Part shown: positions 24,005 to 35,900 of the stretch, one piece after another
Position numbering within the stretch: the first letter of the stretch is position 1
How the letters are laid out: each line of letters begins with the position of its first letter
NCBI GenBank assembly: GCA_022376465.1
Contig: JACDTU010000008.1
Span: 620,001 to 684,000, forward strand
Length of the DNA stretch: 64,000 nucleotides
Direction: 5' to 3'
Origin: Cubamyces lactineus
Lineage: Eukaryota; Basidiomycota; Agaricomycetes; Polyporales; Polyporaceae
The notes under the pieces: model-generated
Database searches by the model: none
What the model saw: the letters and a program-made list of their open reading frames with translations, nothing else
What the model was told of the DNA's origin: nothing
Made by a program: the position numbers and the translations under genes

Positions 24005-24930
24005 CGTGGTGTGGGAAGGCTTTTGGATGATAGGATGGAGTGTGTGCTGAGATGGAGATGAGGAAGCGGGCGACCGCCGGGGTTATATACGGGACGGGCT
24101 TGGGAGAGCGAGCAGCCTGAGCGAATCTGACCTCAGCGACCAGGAATTTGCACCGAGGCACACCGCTACAGAATTGATCAAGCTCTCGCGTGGCGTGAGC
24201 GCTTAGATCCTGCTCTCGGCGCTTCTATCTATCACCTCCACTCCTTAGATCTTGCTTTCAGCTCTTAGTACATGCACCACTTGCACATTGTGTGTTCGAG
24301 CTGCCTCAACCGATTCTGCATCCACCATGAACTTGGATATTTGATACAGCGCCCTCTTGCTACTCTACTCGAGGCTCCTTCGGGCTGTCGCTCGAGTACT
24401 CATGCTATCTCCGACCTCGACTCGCTTCGACTCACCCAGGACTCCAGGAGGGACGCGGTCCCGATAGTACTGCCCCGAGAGCTGCGCAATGAAGCTCACA
24501 TAGTATGCAATTATTCCTCGATTCATAGGGTTTGTGGCCTGTGAGATGTTATTCTGGAGAAATGATACCTACCCTAGCTACTTCATGCCCATTTGTTGTC
24601 CCTGTAATCCATAGCCGTACGAAGAGCAATCGTGAATATTCACCATGCATGCGCTCATACAGCGGGGATCTCCTTGTGTGGAATGTCTGACCAACTGCGG
24701 TCAGACAGACTGAGAGACAGTGGTTGAACATACTAGTAGTAATAGAACTGCACGATGTAGTACCACCAGAGATCTCGATCTGTAAGTTACAGTACCCTAC
24801 GCGATCGAAGCATTCCCGAGATTCACGGGCTCGCTTCGCCTCGGATACCGTGAACAGCGAACGCGACCTCAACGCAAACCACCATCTCCACTACTACTAA
24901 CACCAGTCCACATACCAGCCAAGATCACAA
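24005..24930. promoter_or_regulatory. Divergent promoter region, eIF5B / ARL2
   Basis: This 926-nt gap lies between two divergently transcribed genes. A TATATAA element on the minus strand serves eIF5B. Nothing else in the remaining sequence was recognisable. Confidence 0.5.
24083..24089 (-). promoter_or_regulatory. TATA box of the eIF5B gene
   Basis: TATATAA reads on the minus strand about 80 nt upstream of the eIF5B ATG, within a GC-rich context. The position is plausible for a fungal core promoter. Confidence 0.5.
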
Positions 24931-25876
24931 ATGGGCCTCCTAACCATCATCCGTAAGAACCGCCAAAAAGAAAAAGAGATGCGCATCCTCTTCCTGTACG
25001 CCTCTAGCCCAAACTCCCTACCCTCCACCACACTACGCCACACTACGCATACGTCCCAACCCATCACTCACTCGCTTCGCGCAGCGGCCTCGACAACGCC
25101 GGAAAGACGACGATCCTGAAGAAGCTCAACGGCGAGGACATCATGGGCATCAGCCCCACGCTCGGGTTCAACATCAAGACGTTCGTGCACGGCAAGTGAG
25201 CGCACCAACACCCGTGTGATATGTAATTTGGACGTACTGACGTCGCTTGCGATAGGTACACTCTGAACATCTGTAGGTCCCGACACGCCTACGAGCCGAG
25301 ATAGGTTGAATCTCACTGAGACGTGTATAGGGGACGTCGGCGGGCAACGCACCCTCCGACCTTACTGGCGAAACTACTTTGAGCAGACCGATGCGTTAGT
25401 ATGGGTCGTCGACTCCGGCGACCGCATGCGCATGCAAGACTGCAAAGAAGAACTCCATAGCCTTCTGCAAGAAGATGTGGGTCCAACACATATATAAGCG
25501 AATATCCTTGCAATCTGACAACGCGCTTACAGCGACTGGCCGGCGCGTCCCTGCTCATCTTCGCGAACAAGCAGGATATACAGGGCTCGATGTCGAGTAC
25601 GGAGATCCGAGACGTCAGTCTCCCGACATCTGTGAATGCGGTTGTAGTATCTAATACACCTTACAGGCCCTCGATCTACAGGCTATCAAGTCGCACCACT
25701 GGCGCATCCTCCCGTGCAGCGCCGTCACCGGACAAAACCTCGTCGAAGGTCTCGACTGGGTGGTCGAGGACGTCGCCAACAGGCTATACTATTCAACAAC
25801 CGCGTCCGCGGCCGGTCGTTGGCAGTCCCCAGGAGAAAACAGCTCAAATGCAAGCGGAGTAGTGACCGTATCATGA
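24931..25876 (+). CDS. ARL2: ARF-like small GTPase ARL2 (Alp41/CIN4 type)
   Basis: ARL2 regulates tubulin-folding cofactors and microtubule assembly. Exons 24931-24995, 25085-25195, 25256-25272, 25331-25476, 25533-25613 and 25667-25876 give 209 residues. Motifs are GLDNAGKT (P-loop, about 23-30), PTLGFNIKT (switch I), [20 protein letters not shown] (switch II; the WRNYFEQTD stretch is typical of ARL2), FANKQD and CSAVTG. The protein starts MGLL, so Gly2 is present. Exon 3 is only 17 nt. The C-terminal tail after RLYY is about 20 residues longer than in most ARL2 proteins, so an unseen splice near the stop is possible. The stop is 127 nt from the end of the convergent desaturase gene. Confidence 0.94.
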
Positions 25877-26003
25877 TGATTCTCGTTTGTTCCTGCCCCT
25901 TGTATTGTACCAGTATGATGACGCTCTATACCCAGCCATTGACCCAAAGACGCCAGGGCGACCGGATGGTCGCATGATCTACATCGAAATATCTTTTCTA
26001 CCA

Positions 26004-27540
26004 CTAGAAGAGACGCTCTACGATGCGCAAGGTTTCTCCAGGAGAGACCGTCTTGACATGCTCGACGCCGCCCAACAGGATCCCCACTCTCATCATCGCC
26101 AGAAGCTACAGCATAAGTCAGTACGCGCTCGCATCAACCGGTCCATAGAAAACATCCGTACGTTGTGCGCCGCATTCGAATGATCGTACACCCCTCCGCA
26201 GAACGCAGCAGTCGCGTCCTGCCCCACCTTCTTCAGCACTAACTTCTCTCCCCCGGGATGGCGCTCCGCAAACTCCCCCACATCGTGTATGAACCCCGAC
26301 ACGATCACAAGCGGCCGTTCCTCCGCTTGTCTCTGGAACGTCTCCCAGCCGACAACGGGGAGCTCCTCGAGCGCGGGCGGCCACCGGATGTCGTCCTGCA
26401 CCTTCTTGAACTTCTTGAGCTCCATCGTGAGCTCGCTCTTGCTGATCTCGTTCTCGGGGAACGTCCGGAGGTGCGAGGCCAGTCCGAGCGCGGCGCACGC
26501 CGCGATGAACCACTTCGTCGGGTCGTACTGGTACCACTTTGTCGCGTTCCGATAGTCCATGGGGAACTGGTGGTGGAAGTTGTGGTACCCCTCTCCCATG
26601 GTGAGTAGCGCTGTGCGTTTCAGCATCGGTGATTTGTATTGCAAGCAGAGTGCTACTGTGCGCACCGGAGATGAAGTGGTCCTTTGCGGATTTCCTATCG
26701 TCGAATGGGGTCTCGCCAAGGTAATGTGCCACCGAGTTGATGCAGAAGGTTGACTATGTCACCGAGACACCAGAACAACTGGTCTGTCTATCAACTTGAT
26801 GCAAAAATCCACAGAACCACTCACATGGTGCGCAAGCGTAATCCTCATCATCGCTGCGTAGTAGAACCCTCCCGCCCAGTCTCCCCACCCAAGGCCAGCC
26901 ACGACCACAGGCACAACAAAGCCCACCACAGCAATGATCGCAAAGTACCACCTATGCTGCCACTGCACGACGTCGTTATTCGTCAAGTCGCTCACATCCG
27001 CGTGGCCTGGCCTGACCGCTGGCCTAACAAGCATCCATCCAATATGGCTGTACAGCAATCCCCGCTTCGCGTTGTATGGATCGAGCGGGGTGTCCGTGTA
27101 GCGGTGATGCGACCTATGGCCCCGGGCCCACCAATGCACCGAGCCCTGCACCGCGCTCGCTCCCATGAGGATCAAGGCATACTGCAGCGGGCGCGACGCC
27201 TTGTACGAGCGGTGCGACCACAGTCGGTGGTACCCTGCGATCAGCGTGCGTCGGTCCAGGCGTTCTCACGCGTGCGAGGGGCCGCGCCGTCTATACATAC
27301 TCACCGGCAGTTATTCCTGGATGCGACAGCGTGAATGCTGCGAAGACTCCCGGGGTGGACGAGGCGTCACGTACCTATCATGGATATGGCATAACATGCC
27401 GCGGACCAGAGTAGTGTCTGGGCACGCAGTGGCGTTGTCCGCAGACCGTAGAGCGAGAGGGCAGGCGTGCTGACCAGGATGAAAAGGCTGAACCAGCGCA
27501 CGCGGCCAAGCAGATCTCTAGTGCACCTCCAAGACAACAT
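26004..27540 (-). CDS. OLE1: Stearoyl-CoA (Delta-9) desaturase with C-terminal cytochrome b5 domain
   Basis: This ER membrane enzyme introduces the Delta-9 double bond into palmitoyl- and stearoyl-CoA, with electrons from its own cytochrome b5 domain. Exons (minus): 27540-27375, 27316-27305, 27234-26825, 26753-26666, 26610-26162 and 26105-26004, giving 408 residues. The three His boxes are HRLWSH, HRSHHR and EGYHNFHHQFP; the motif WW.RGHR.HHRYTDT is intact. The b5 part shows FAERHPGGEKL and GVYDHSNAAHNLL. The last exon is needed for the family ending LLAMMRVGILLGGVEH. The second exon is 12 nt and encodes the middle of GITAGYH. The N-terminus is short: a TGA lies in frame just upstream of ATG 27540, so an additional upstream exon is possible. 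Confidence 0.92.
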
Positions 27541-28894
27541 CTTCGACACGCAAAGGGGTCAGCGACAAGCAATTCTGCGGAGAGGAAACACGAAGAGCGA
27601 AAGGCGAGGAGTGCAGTATCCTCCTCGCCACGACGACGGTGAGAAGATATACCTGAGAGCGACATAGCCTTCCTGATACGAAGACGTTCCTTCGGTCTCT
27701 TCCTTGCCCGCCGAATTTTACGCAGGAAGCGTGTGTCCTGCGAAAGAAGCCGCTGCCTTTGAACAAGAAGATATCACAGCCGCCCCGGGCGACCACGGGT
27801 CCATACCGCTGCGTGCCATCACCGTCCACCCAAGGATCGCACCCGGCGGTTCTAGCGGACGTACCATCTAAATTCAGAGAAGATCGCTCCCAAACCAGTG
27901 CGGAATGCACGAAAGCAGGGCAGCGCGGCTCCAGCGTACGCACTGCGCCCGCGGGCGCGTCCGCCACGGTCGAGTTCCGGCAAGCGTGACCAGATGTATT
28001 CTCAGCAGATTCCAGGGGCACGTTCTTCCTGTGGGAGCGAACGCATCAACGCAACCGATCGCGAGGCCGCAGCGCGAAAAGCACGCACCATCGGGCCCGG
28101 GCCCTGTTCCAAGCACATATTGTGCAAGTGTCCTCGAGCTCTGAGTGACGGCGAGCGACGCAACGCAGGGTCTGCGGACGCTTCCAGACTGTGGTCGACC
28201 CCACGAATTAGAAAGAGAGAAAGAGCGCACATCGATATGCGCAATTACGCTCAGTCTCCGCCTCTCCCGTGGAAGTCGAGACGTCGAAGATGGCCCAGCC
28301 GAAGCAGCGCGCTTCTGCATGAAAACGTTCGCCGGAATGACGTCCGCATCCGGGCGCGCTGCACGCACAGGATGTGCGGACCTGTCCTCGAATGTGGATG
28401 AGGTGTAGCTATGGTTAGCAAGCTGCCAGAATCTACATCATGGCCCTTGATCCGTGCGGAGGGGCGCAGGAGGCAGAGCGGAGGTTCTTGGCTGTGCGCC
28501 TATGATGCTTTATATCCAGGCCATCGCTGATCCTGTCAACGAATTCGGGTGTCGGGACGCAAATCCGGCAGACCTGGTATGGGCATCGACCTCGCTAGTA
28601 TAGATGGCACCCGGCACGGGACAGGGATCGCCGCGAAGACCTGGCAGAGCCGAACTGTGGCACTTGAATTCGGCCACTAATGCGCGATCGTGGCAGCCAA
28701 GACGCGACCGTGGCAGTCAGCTAAAAGTAGCATTGCGCTTCGCCGTTGCCGTGCCGTTATACGAACAGCGAAGCTGCAGTCATGCTGTGGTGTTGACACA
28801 TACTCGGTATACACGCTACACGACGACAGCTATTACTGCAACAATCATCGCGTGAGCAATCAACTGGACGACGCATATCGACAACACTTACCAA
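27541..28894. other. Intergenic region upstream of the desaturase
   Basis: This 1.35-kb gap lies between two minus-strand genes and should hold the desaturase promoter and the 3' UTR of the glycosyltransferase-like gene. Several open frames occur but none resembles a known protein. A missing first exon of the desaturase could lie near 27600-27700. Confidence 0.45.
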
Positions 28895-30691
28895 CTATGA
28901 TATATCACGCAAAATCTTCTCCGCAACCTCCCTATTCCTTCGCCACACGCCCTGCTTCCACTCGTCCCAAGACTTCCTATCCCTCACCCAGCCCTCGCGC
29001 AGCATATCCGTGACTCCGGCTTGCACGGGATGCAGACTGCCGATGGACAACCCAATGTCTGCGGGATCCGACGACAGAAACGCGGACGCGTCTCCCGTCC
29101 GTAGCGCTTTCAATGCTTGCACCTCGGGCATGGCCGCGGGCCGCGTGATGACCGCGCGGGAGTCGTCGATGTAGCCGTACATGCGTCGCGTGCGGTTCGT
29201 AACGAGGATCGGGACCTAGTGGTGAATGAGTGATTGGATGTAAGTGTCAGCTTTATCAACCTTGCTTTGTGCCACTTACGTTCAGCTCTGTAGCAAGAGC
29301 GATAGTCGAACTAGCTTGCACAGTCAAATCTGACATCGATGTAAGTGACAACATCAGGATGTCGCTACCATCTCGCGGAACTTACAAGTATTATCAGCGA
29401 ACGCGGGCACGACAACGTCACAGTCCGCAATGAGCCTGTAAAAGTCCTTGTACGGCAGGTCGGTGTGCATGCTGACCACATATGCCAGCTCGTCTGGTAT
29501 CTCCAACCACCCAGCGCCGACGAGGAGAAGCTGGAACGGAGGTGCAGGTGCTCCGGGATCAGGCACAAAGGACTTCCGACCTTCGAGCGGATGGTAGCCC
29601 CATGCTCTAGGATCCTCTGTGAATAGGATACACGTGAGTGCCAAGTGCCAAGAGCTACATAGTTATAGGAACCACACTGACCATGGATGGAGGCAATCAA
29701 ATCCCTGAAAATACCAGGATAGTTCCGTCGGCCCACAGAGAATGTGCCCTGTATGACCGCCTTCTCTAGGTTGCGCGGAAGCGGCTTAACGGGGAGGTTG
29801 GGTATATCCAGTACCGGCGCATGGACGTCTATTGGTATGTGGTCTAAACCCGCGGTATACAGCAATGGCTCAGCGCTGTCCGCCTGGACAGCGAACCGAC
29901 TCTTGAACGTCTCACCCACACTGAAGAGTATCGGTTTAGTATCACAGTATTATATGCGCGTATTTAGAATGAACTAACTGGTCTGCGATGGGGAGGAGCC
30001 TAATGGCATTCCTCCGCGACCAATATGGGATGTGTCTTTGCCAGTTCACGTCGTCGACGTTATGTACGACGCATACAATCTTGAACTTGTCATCCTCGCT
30101 CCGTCTGCTCCAAGCGTCTGCGAGGGCATTATGCCATACGTTCATGCTATTGAGTTCCAATAGACGGTGAGTCTTCGCCGGTCCGATGGAAACGAGGCGT
30201 GCTTACTCAAACTCGCAAGTGCCAAAGACTATCAGATCAATCCCGCCCTCGTCGGAGCTCTTGTTGACGTGCTCGATAAGCTGATCAGGGTCGGCGCGGA
30301 TACCGCGGTGCGTCCACAGCTCCAGGTCGTCGATAATTTCCTGAAAGCCAAACGAGAACTCGGGAGCGAAGAGATGTATGCGCTGATCATCACCGCCCTC
30401 TGCATCCATCGCCTCTCCTATCGTCTTCGCGAACGCCATGTAGACATCTCCGTGCAATACAAACGTAGTGGCGAACGCAACGTTGCGTCTGCGCCGTGGG
30501 GGTATTTCTGCCGTCGCGACCGCTTCGGACTCGTGTTCATGGATGTTGAGATAAGGTGGGTATCCGGCCTGTGTCCGGTCCCAGACGGACGTCTCTTCGC
30601 CAGAGTATAAAGAGCGTGTGAGGACCCAAAGGCTGCCGAAGACGAGGAGGGCGACGAACGCGAGCGACGCAACCCTCGGTGGAGGCAACAT
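28895..30691 (-). CDS. Glycosyltransferase-like type II membrane protein
   Basis: Exons (minus) 30691-30207, 30146-29979, 29920-29682, 29616-29386, 29329-29280 and 29215-28895 give 497 residues. One hydrophobic segment (about residues 8-26, AFVALLVFGSLWVL) follows a short cytosolic N-terminus, as in Golgi type II transferases. The lumenal part alternates beta-strand-like and helical blocks resembling a GT-B fold: IDLIVFGTCEF, KIVCVVHNVDD, VIQGTFSVGRRNYPGIFRDL, FQLLLVGAGWLEIP, LIADCDVVVPAFADNTYLTV, QASSTIALATELNVPILVTN. The last two resemble the acceptor-to-donor region of GT4-type enzymes, where the nucleotide sugar binds. I do not recognise an orthologue with known substrate, so family and activity are inferred from fold-like pattern only. 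Confidence 0.72.
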
Positions 30692-31096
30692 GGTGGAGGC
30701 CCAAGAGAGAGTGGATGGCGAGAGATGGCCGGGGCTAGGAGAAGACAGCCCTTTTGGATAGGAGAGAGACGGGCTTATGGCATAGGAGCCGAACCCTGAG
30801 ACGCTAAGGAGGACACGGGGATGACGATGGACCAGGTGGAAGTGCAGCTGAGGCCATGCTTGTCAAAAACCAGCAGCCGCTCAAAGTCTCGACGCCATCT
30901 GCCGTCGGCGCGAACTTGCCTGCCTTCCTAATCCGGACGGGCCCCTTGGAAGTGGGTGATAGGCGCCCACTTCCTCTGACCCGACTCAGCGGTACAGACC
31001 CGATCATCCAAGTTTTTGGTAGACGCTCGCGTTCTCCGCCTTGCTCTCGACCGCCACCACCGTCTCTCGCTCGCTCTCCGTCGTCGCCTTGCAGCC
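30692..31096. promoter_or_regulatory. Divergent promoter region, glycosyltransferase-like gene / IMP3
   Basis: A 405-nt bidirectional promoter region between two divergent start codons. No clear TATA element was seen on either side. Confidence 0.5.
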
Positions 31097-31971
31097 ATGG
31101 TCCGCCAGTTCAAGCACCACGAGCAGAAGCTCCTCAAGAAGGTTGATTTTCTCAACGTACGCTATCCTCCTTATCTCTATTACTATGCCAAATGGGCTCA
31201 CGCGGCCGAACAGTGGAAGCAGGATGCTAACCTTAGGGAAATCAAAGTAATGCGCCGGTATCATATCCAGGACAGAGAAGACTACCACAAGTGCGCTCAA
31301 TCTACCCTCATTCTGCTGTCTTGGCAGTTACTCACGGCGTGCTATCGCCTGCGTGCGTGCAACCCGACGTCATACAGGTACAACAAGCTCTGCGGCTCCA
31401 TCCGCTCTTTCGCCCACCGTCTCTCCCTCCTCCCCGCACAAGACCCCTTCCGCGCTAAGATGGAGGGCCAGCTGCTCAGCAAGCTCTACGACATGGGCGT
31501 GCTCAACTCCACCGCCAAGCTTAGCGACATCGAGAACAAGCTCACCGTCGCCGCGTTCTGTCGCCGGCGCCTTGCCGTCATCATGTGCATGTCGAAAATG
31601 GCCGAGACGGTTAGCGCGGTACGTGCTAGGCCCGCATGCTATCAAAACGTGCACAGTAGAACCTTCCCTGACTCTTGGCATGTCTGCAGGCGGTGAAATT
31701 CATCGAGCAAGGGCACGTTCGCGTAGGACCGGACACAATCACCGACCCTGCGTATCTTGTCACTCGGTACGTGCCCTCTATCGACGACGTCGAAGATGAC
31801 AGACACCCTGACATCACCACAGGCACATGGAAGATTTCGTTACATGGGTCGATACGTCCAAACTCAAGCGCACAATTATGCGCTACAACGACGAGGTAAG
31901 CGACCGCCACGACAGGCGCGTTTCGCGTGTGCTGACTGGCCTTGCAGCTCGACGACTTCGACCTGTTGTGA
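31097..31971 (+). CDS. IMP3: U3 snoRNP protein IMP3
   Basis: IMP3 is an S4-domain protein that, with IMP4 and MPP10, promotes U3 snoRNA-pre-18S rRNA pairing in the nucleolus. Exons 31097-31156, 31214-31290, 31378-31618, 31690-31766, 31823-31895 and 31948-31971 give exactly 183 residues, the usual family length. Motifs are [53 protein letters not shown], the S4 core [29 protein letters not shown] and the C-terminal LDDFDLL. Introns are 50-87 nt. All six exons are strongly conserved, so the model is secure. Confidence 0.97.
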
Positions 31972-32992
31972 TCTTGCCAGTTCCTCTTGCCGGCCGCCAC
32001 AGCGGCCTCCTGCCATACCCGATCTCACATGCTATACCTCCTATGCTATACTCCTCGGAGCAGCCCCCTCTTTGCTCTCCTTTCCTACGTCATTCACGCG
32101 TCGGTGGCTCGTATATACTGATATACTGGCTGCATCGACGCTGTCGGCCCCGGAGCCCCGGAGGACCATGGCAGCGCTCACGACTGAAGACATGCACAAC
32201 ACGACACTCGGCGCGATCTCACCGCAGCTGCCTCCCACCGGCCGAGTCATGCCGCACCCCGTTATCGCATTCCATAGGAGACCGAGCTCAAATCCATTCG
32301 GTTCGGTGCCGACCCCGGACTACTAATATAGGGGTACAGATCGGGATGCGTGGTATGCAAGGAAGGGTACTAGGGATATCAGATCTACGAGTATATGAGG
32401 GGTTGGGGGCCGGCCGCGGGTACCTTGTGTATATCTCAAAGTACGTATGTATGTGTATGTATGTATAGTGTGGTATGCCTAGATGGGTAGCGAGTGGGTA
32501 GATTGCATATGCGACGAGACGAGACCGGACCGAGACCGAGACCAAGACCGACTGCAGCTGCTGCTACGAAGAAGAATGAAAAGATCCTTCGAGTTCCGAC
32601 CAACCAGAGGCAAACGAACGGGCGAGAGTAGTACACGTAACATGGGGAAGCAACCAACACAACGAACGACGATGACGACCGCGGGCGATAGAGGGGGATA
32701 TGGATGGATAGACGGGGCTAGAGCGTGCTTGTAGCGGGTAATATAGGAAGAGAAGATAGGAATAAGAAGAGATGCCGGAACGATAGAAAAGAAAGCGAGA
32801 AGGTCGTGAAGGTCGTGTCGCGTCATGACAGCCACTTTTGTATCGACAGGCCCCTTGTGGGAAGAATGCTGGATGTCGCGGCAAGCAGCGAACGGCGAGA
32901 AACGTCAGATGTTGGGCTGCCCTGTCGCTCCTTGCTTGCCGTCCGAGTAGCACTGAACGCAAGTTCATCTCGAGCGGGCTATCGATACAAAA
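31972..32992. other. Convergent 3' intergenic region, IMP3 / kinesin-3
   Basis: About 1 kb between converging stop codons, expected to carry both 3' UTRs. It includes a (TATG)n microsatellite near 32443 and a GACCGA-rich stretch near 32523. No coding frame was recognised. Confidence 0.5.
32443..32466. repeat. TATG/TGTA microsatellite
   Basis: A short interrupted tetranucleotide repeat in the 3' intergenic region. Confidence 0.65.
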
Positions 32993-35900
32993 CTAGCTGG
33001 AAGGAAGTCGGGTGGGGTCGAGCTTCGTGATCCAGGCCTGGAGCTCCTTCTGGCTTGGCGCAGCCAGCGCGTACGAGTTCGAGGACGTGAACAGCGTGAA
33101 TGTGAACTTTTTCTAGATGAAGGGAAGAGGCGCGCGTGAGTGAGAATGCTCTCGTGGACGTCGGTCAGATGTTCAGCAGACGCCGACTCACCCCAAGGAG
33201 AGCTTCCATGTCCGGATTGCTCTCAATGTTGACACCATTCAGGCTGATCACACCAATCTCCTCGACCTCGTTCGAGTGTGCGTACATGTGTAGGTACGGT
33301 CTACGATTGCACCGGTATGAGCACGAGCTATACTATGACGCGTGGATAACCGTCACGTACCTTCTCAGGACGAACCATCGTCGTTCCCAGGTGTTCTCAT
33401 TGGCGTCCGTCATAACCATCATGTGGCCCTTCTTCGTCGGCCCATCGCTGGAAGCCGCGGTCCCGTCAGCGCAGTCGCCCGTCGCACAAGGCAGGGCTAC
33501 GTACTTTCTCGGCACAAGCTTCGTGCTCGCGTTGAGCTTGAGAGAATCGACAGACAGCGTATCAGAACCGCGCCCAGAGTTCACGCTCAAGACGTCCGGC
33601 TCGGTCGGTTCCTGGCTAATGACGATCTGCACAATGTATTGCAATTCAGCCTCAAACTTTCCCGTGCACGGCTGGAGATCGGCACAACTGACCTCCCCGC
33701 GATGGCCAAACCGCTTCTGCCACAATGCAAGCGCCTTACTCAGGAGGTCCTGCGACGCCCAGACCTCCGCGTCCTGCTGCTTCACCTTGCTGCTGGGCGA
33801 CGCAGCGAGGATGACTCTGATAGCCTGCACGTCCGCCGCACGGCGCTCCATCGTCACCAACCTCGAATAGTCCTCCACCACCGAGACACCCCTCGGTCGC
33901 CACACGCCAAGCGTTTCTTCCCCACGGACGTACTTCTCCGCGGTGTCCAGCCGCCAGAGGTCCTTTGGTGAGCGCGTAAGCGGTGGCGTGAGACGTACGG
34001 AGAACAGCGTGCTCGTCTTCGGCAGCACCTTCGTCGATCCAAACAGGGACGTCAAACGCGATGGCGGACGGGCATCTCGTGTCTGGATCGTCACCGCCGT
34101 GTCCATCGAGAACTGTACGGGGTCGGCGCACGTGTCCACTGCCACGGACCACGTCAACTGCAGGAATATACGCTGCCCCGAGCCGGTGACGCGGTTGAGC
34201 AGGATCGAGTTGTGTACACTGGAATCCCACAGCGCCTCCGCAGTGATACTGCCAGTGCCGTCAGGCTTGTACTCGATCTTCTGGTCCTGCAAGAGAGGCA
34301 ACGTGACCAGCGCCTTCGCCGGAGATTCGTGTAACATGCCCTTGGCGTCAAGATGGCGGATATTGCCCAAGCGTATTCGTGTCACCTCCGTCCACGGAAG
34401 TTGGCGGCCAGAATGTGATGACAACGTGAGGATGATCCGACGTTGCAGTCCCTGGTGGAGCTGGAAGGATCCCGGATCGTGGTAACCCTGTGATACGACG
34501 GGAACGGGCTTGTACGTCCCATCCGGAGCCAACTCGCACACCTGGAGCCACGCAGTCACATCATGCTGCTGTTCGGTGACGAAGTCGTTCTCCGACCGTC
34601 GCATAGGAGGTAGGGCGGAAGGCTGACTTTGCGGCGTGCTTGTTGACGACGAGCCGAGGGTGGTCGGTATGCGCACCTCTCGCATCTCATCCCAGCGCTC
34701 CATCCGCTCAAGATACGTCGGCTTCAATCGGGCATAAAACTCGATGGGTGCATAGCCCTGGCGAAGATAGGTCAACACCTTTGAGGAGGCGACCATAGAG
34801 AAGCTCCGGCGGAACTTGAGGTCGGAGAGGGATGCTGCGTCGAGATCGACAGCACTCGACGGGTAGACTTCCTCCGAACTGAGAGTAGGGCCGAGGAATG
34901 AAGACAAGCGGACTTGGAGGTGGACGTGTGAGAAGTCATGGTGGGAGAGGCCCTTGACTTGGTCAACAATGAGATAGAATGTGAGTTTGCTGCCGGGAGG
35001 GACGGTGCCTGGGACCGGAGACGATGATCGAGTGGAGGTTGTTGAGGTGTTGGCATGTTTAGGAGAGAGGACGACGTTGGCAATCTTGATCTCGACGCGG
35101 CAAGATCCAATAGCCTCAGCGGTATATCGGCAGAAGATGGGCACTGTAGATGAAGACGATAGCCGTCGCGAGAGGGGCGCCAGTGACAGGAGAGCGTTGC
35201 CGATGAATGAGTAGTCTGGAGGAGGGTTGTCGTAGAAGGGCTCTTCAGAGGAGAAGTGTTGGGAGTATGATGGGCGGTCAATGAAGGTAGTGAGGTTGCG
35301 CATGCGCTGAAGTTGGTGCTGCAGCCGATCCAAGGACCAGACATAGATAGCATTGTGTCGTCGGTCAAGGATCTTCACAGCTACGGACGGCTGTGTTGCA
35401 GACGCGAGCACAGGATCTGCGACGTCCCCAAATTGATCGAGACCGGCAATAGAGTCGATGGCGGATGCAGGCGCAGCAAGAGATCCACCAGATGCGACGG
35501 TAAAGTTGTACAGCACATCTTTCCTCAGCTCCTTGCTATTGACCAGTTAGCCAGAACTCCACGCGTACTAGCATCAATCAAAATCACACACCTGATGACG
35601 TTGGCCTCCTTGATTAAGACCGCGTTCGACAACACGATCTCAGCCATGGAGAAGGACCGATGTGCGCGCCACTTATCCAGCACCTTGCGGATCAGCCGAA
35701 GTTGCTTCGCGGTATAGATGACCGGCTCAAACGGCATGTCCTCGACATCCTCTCCTCTTGCCCTCGCATCGTACAGTCGCTTCATGTGCATCTGGACCAT
35801 CTTCAGTTGACGTTCCATCTGCTCCTTCTCCACCTTGAGGTCTTCCGCCTCGGACGACTCCGCGATCGCCTGCAACCGCGTCTCGAACTCGGCGCGTTGC

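Noticed and set aside
27518..28021. 167-codon minus-strand frame upstream of the desaturase
   Set aside because: It is out of frame with the desaturase exon and has no desaturase or other recognisable motif.
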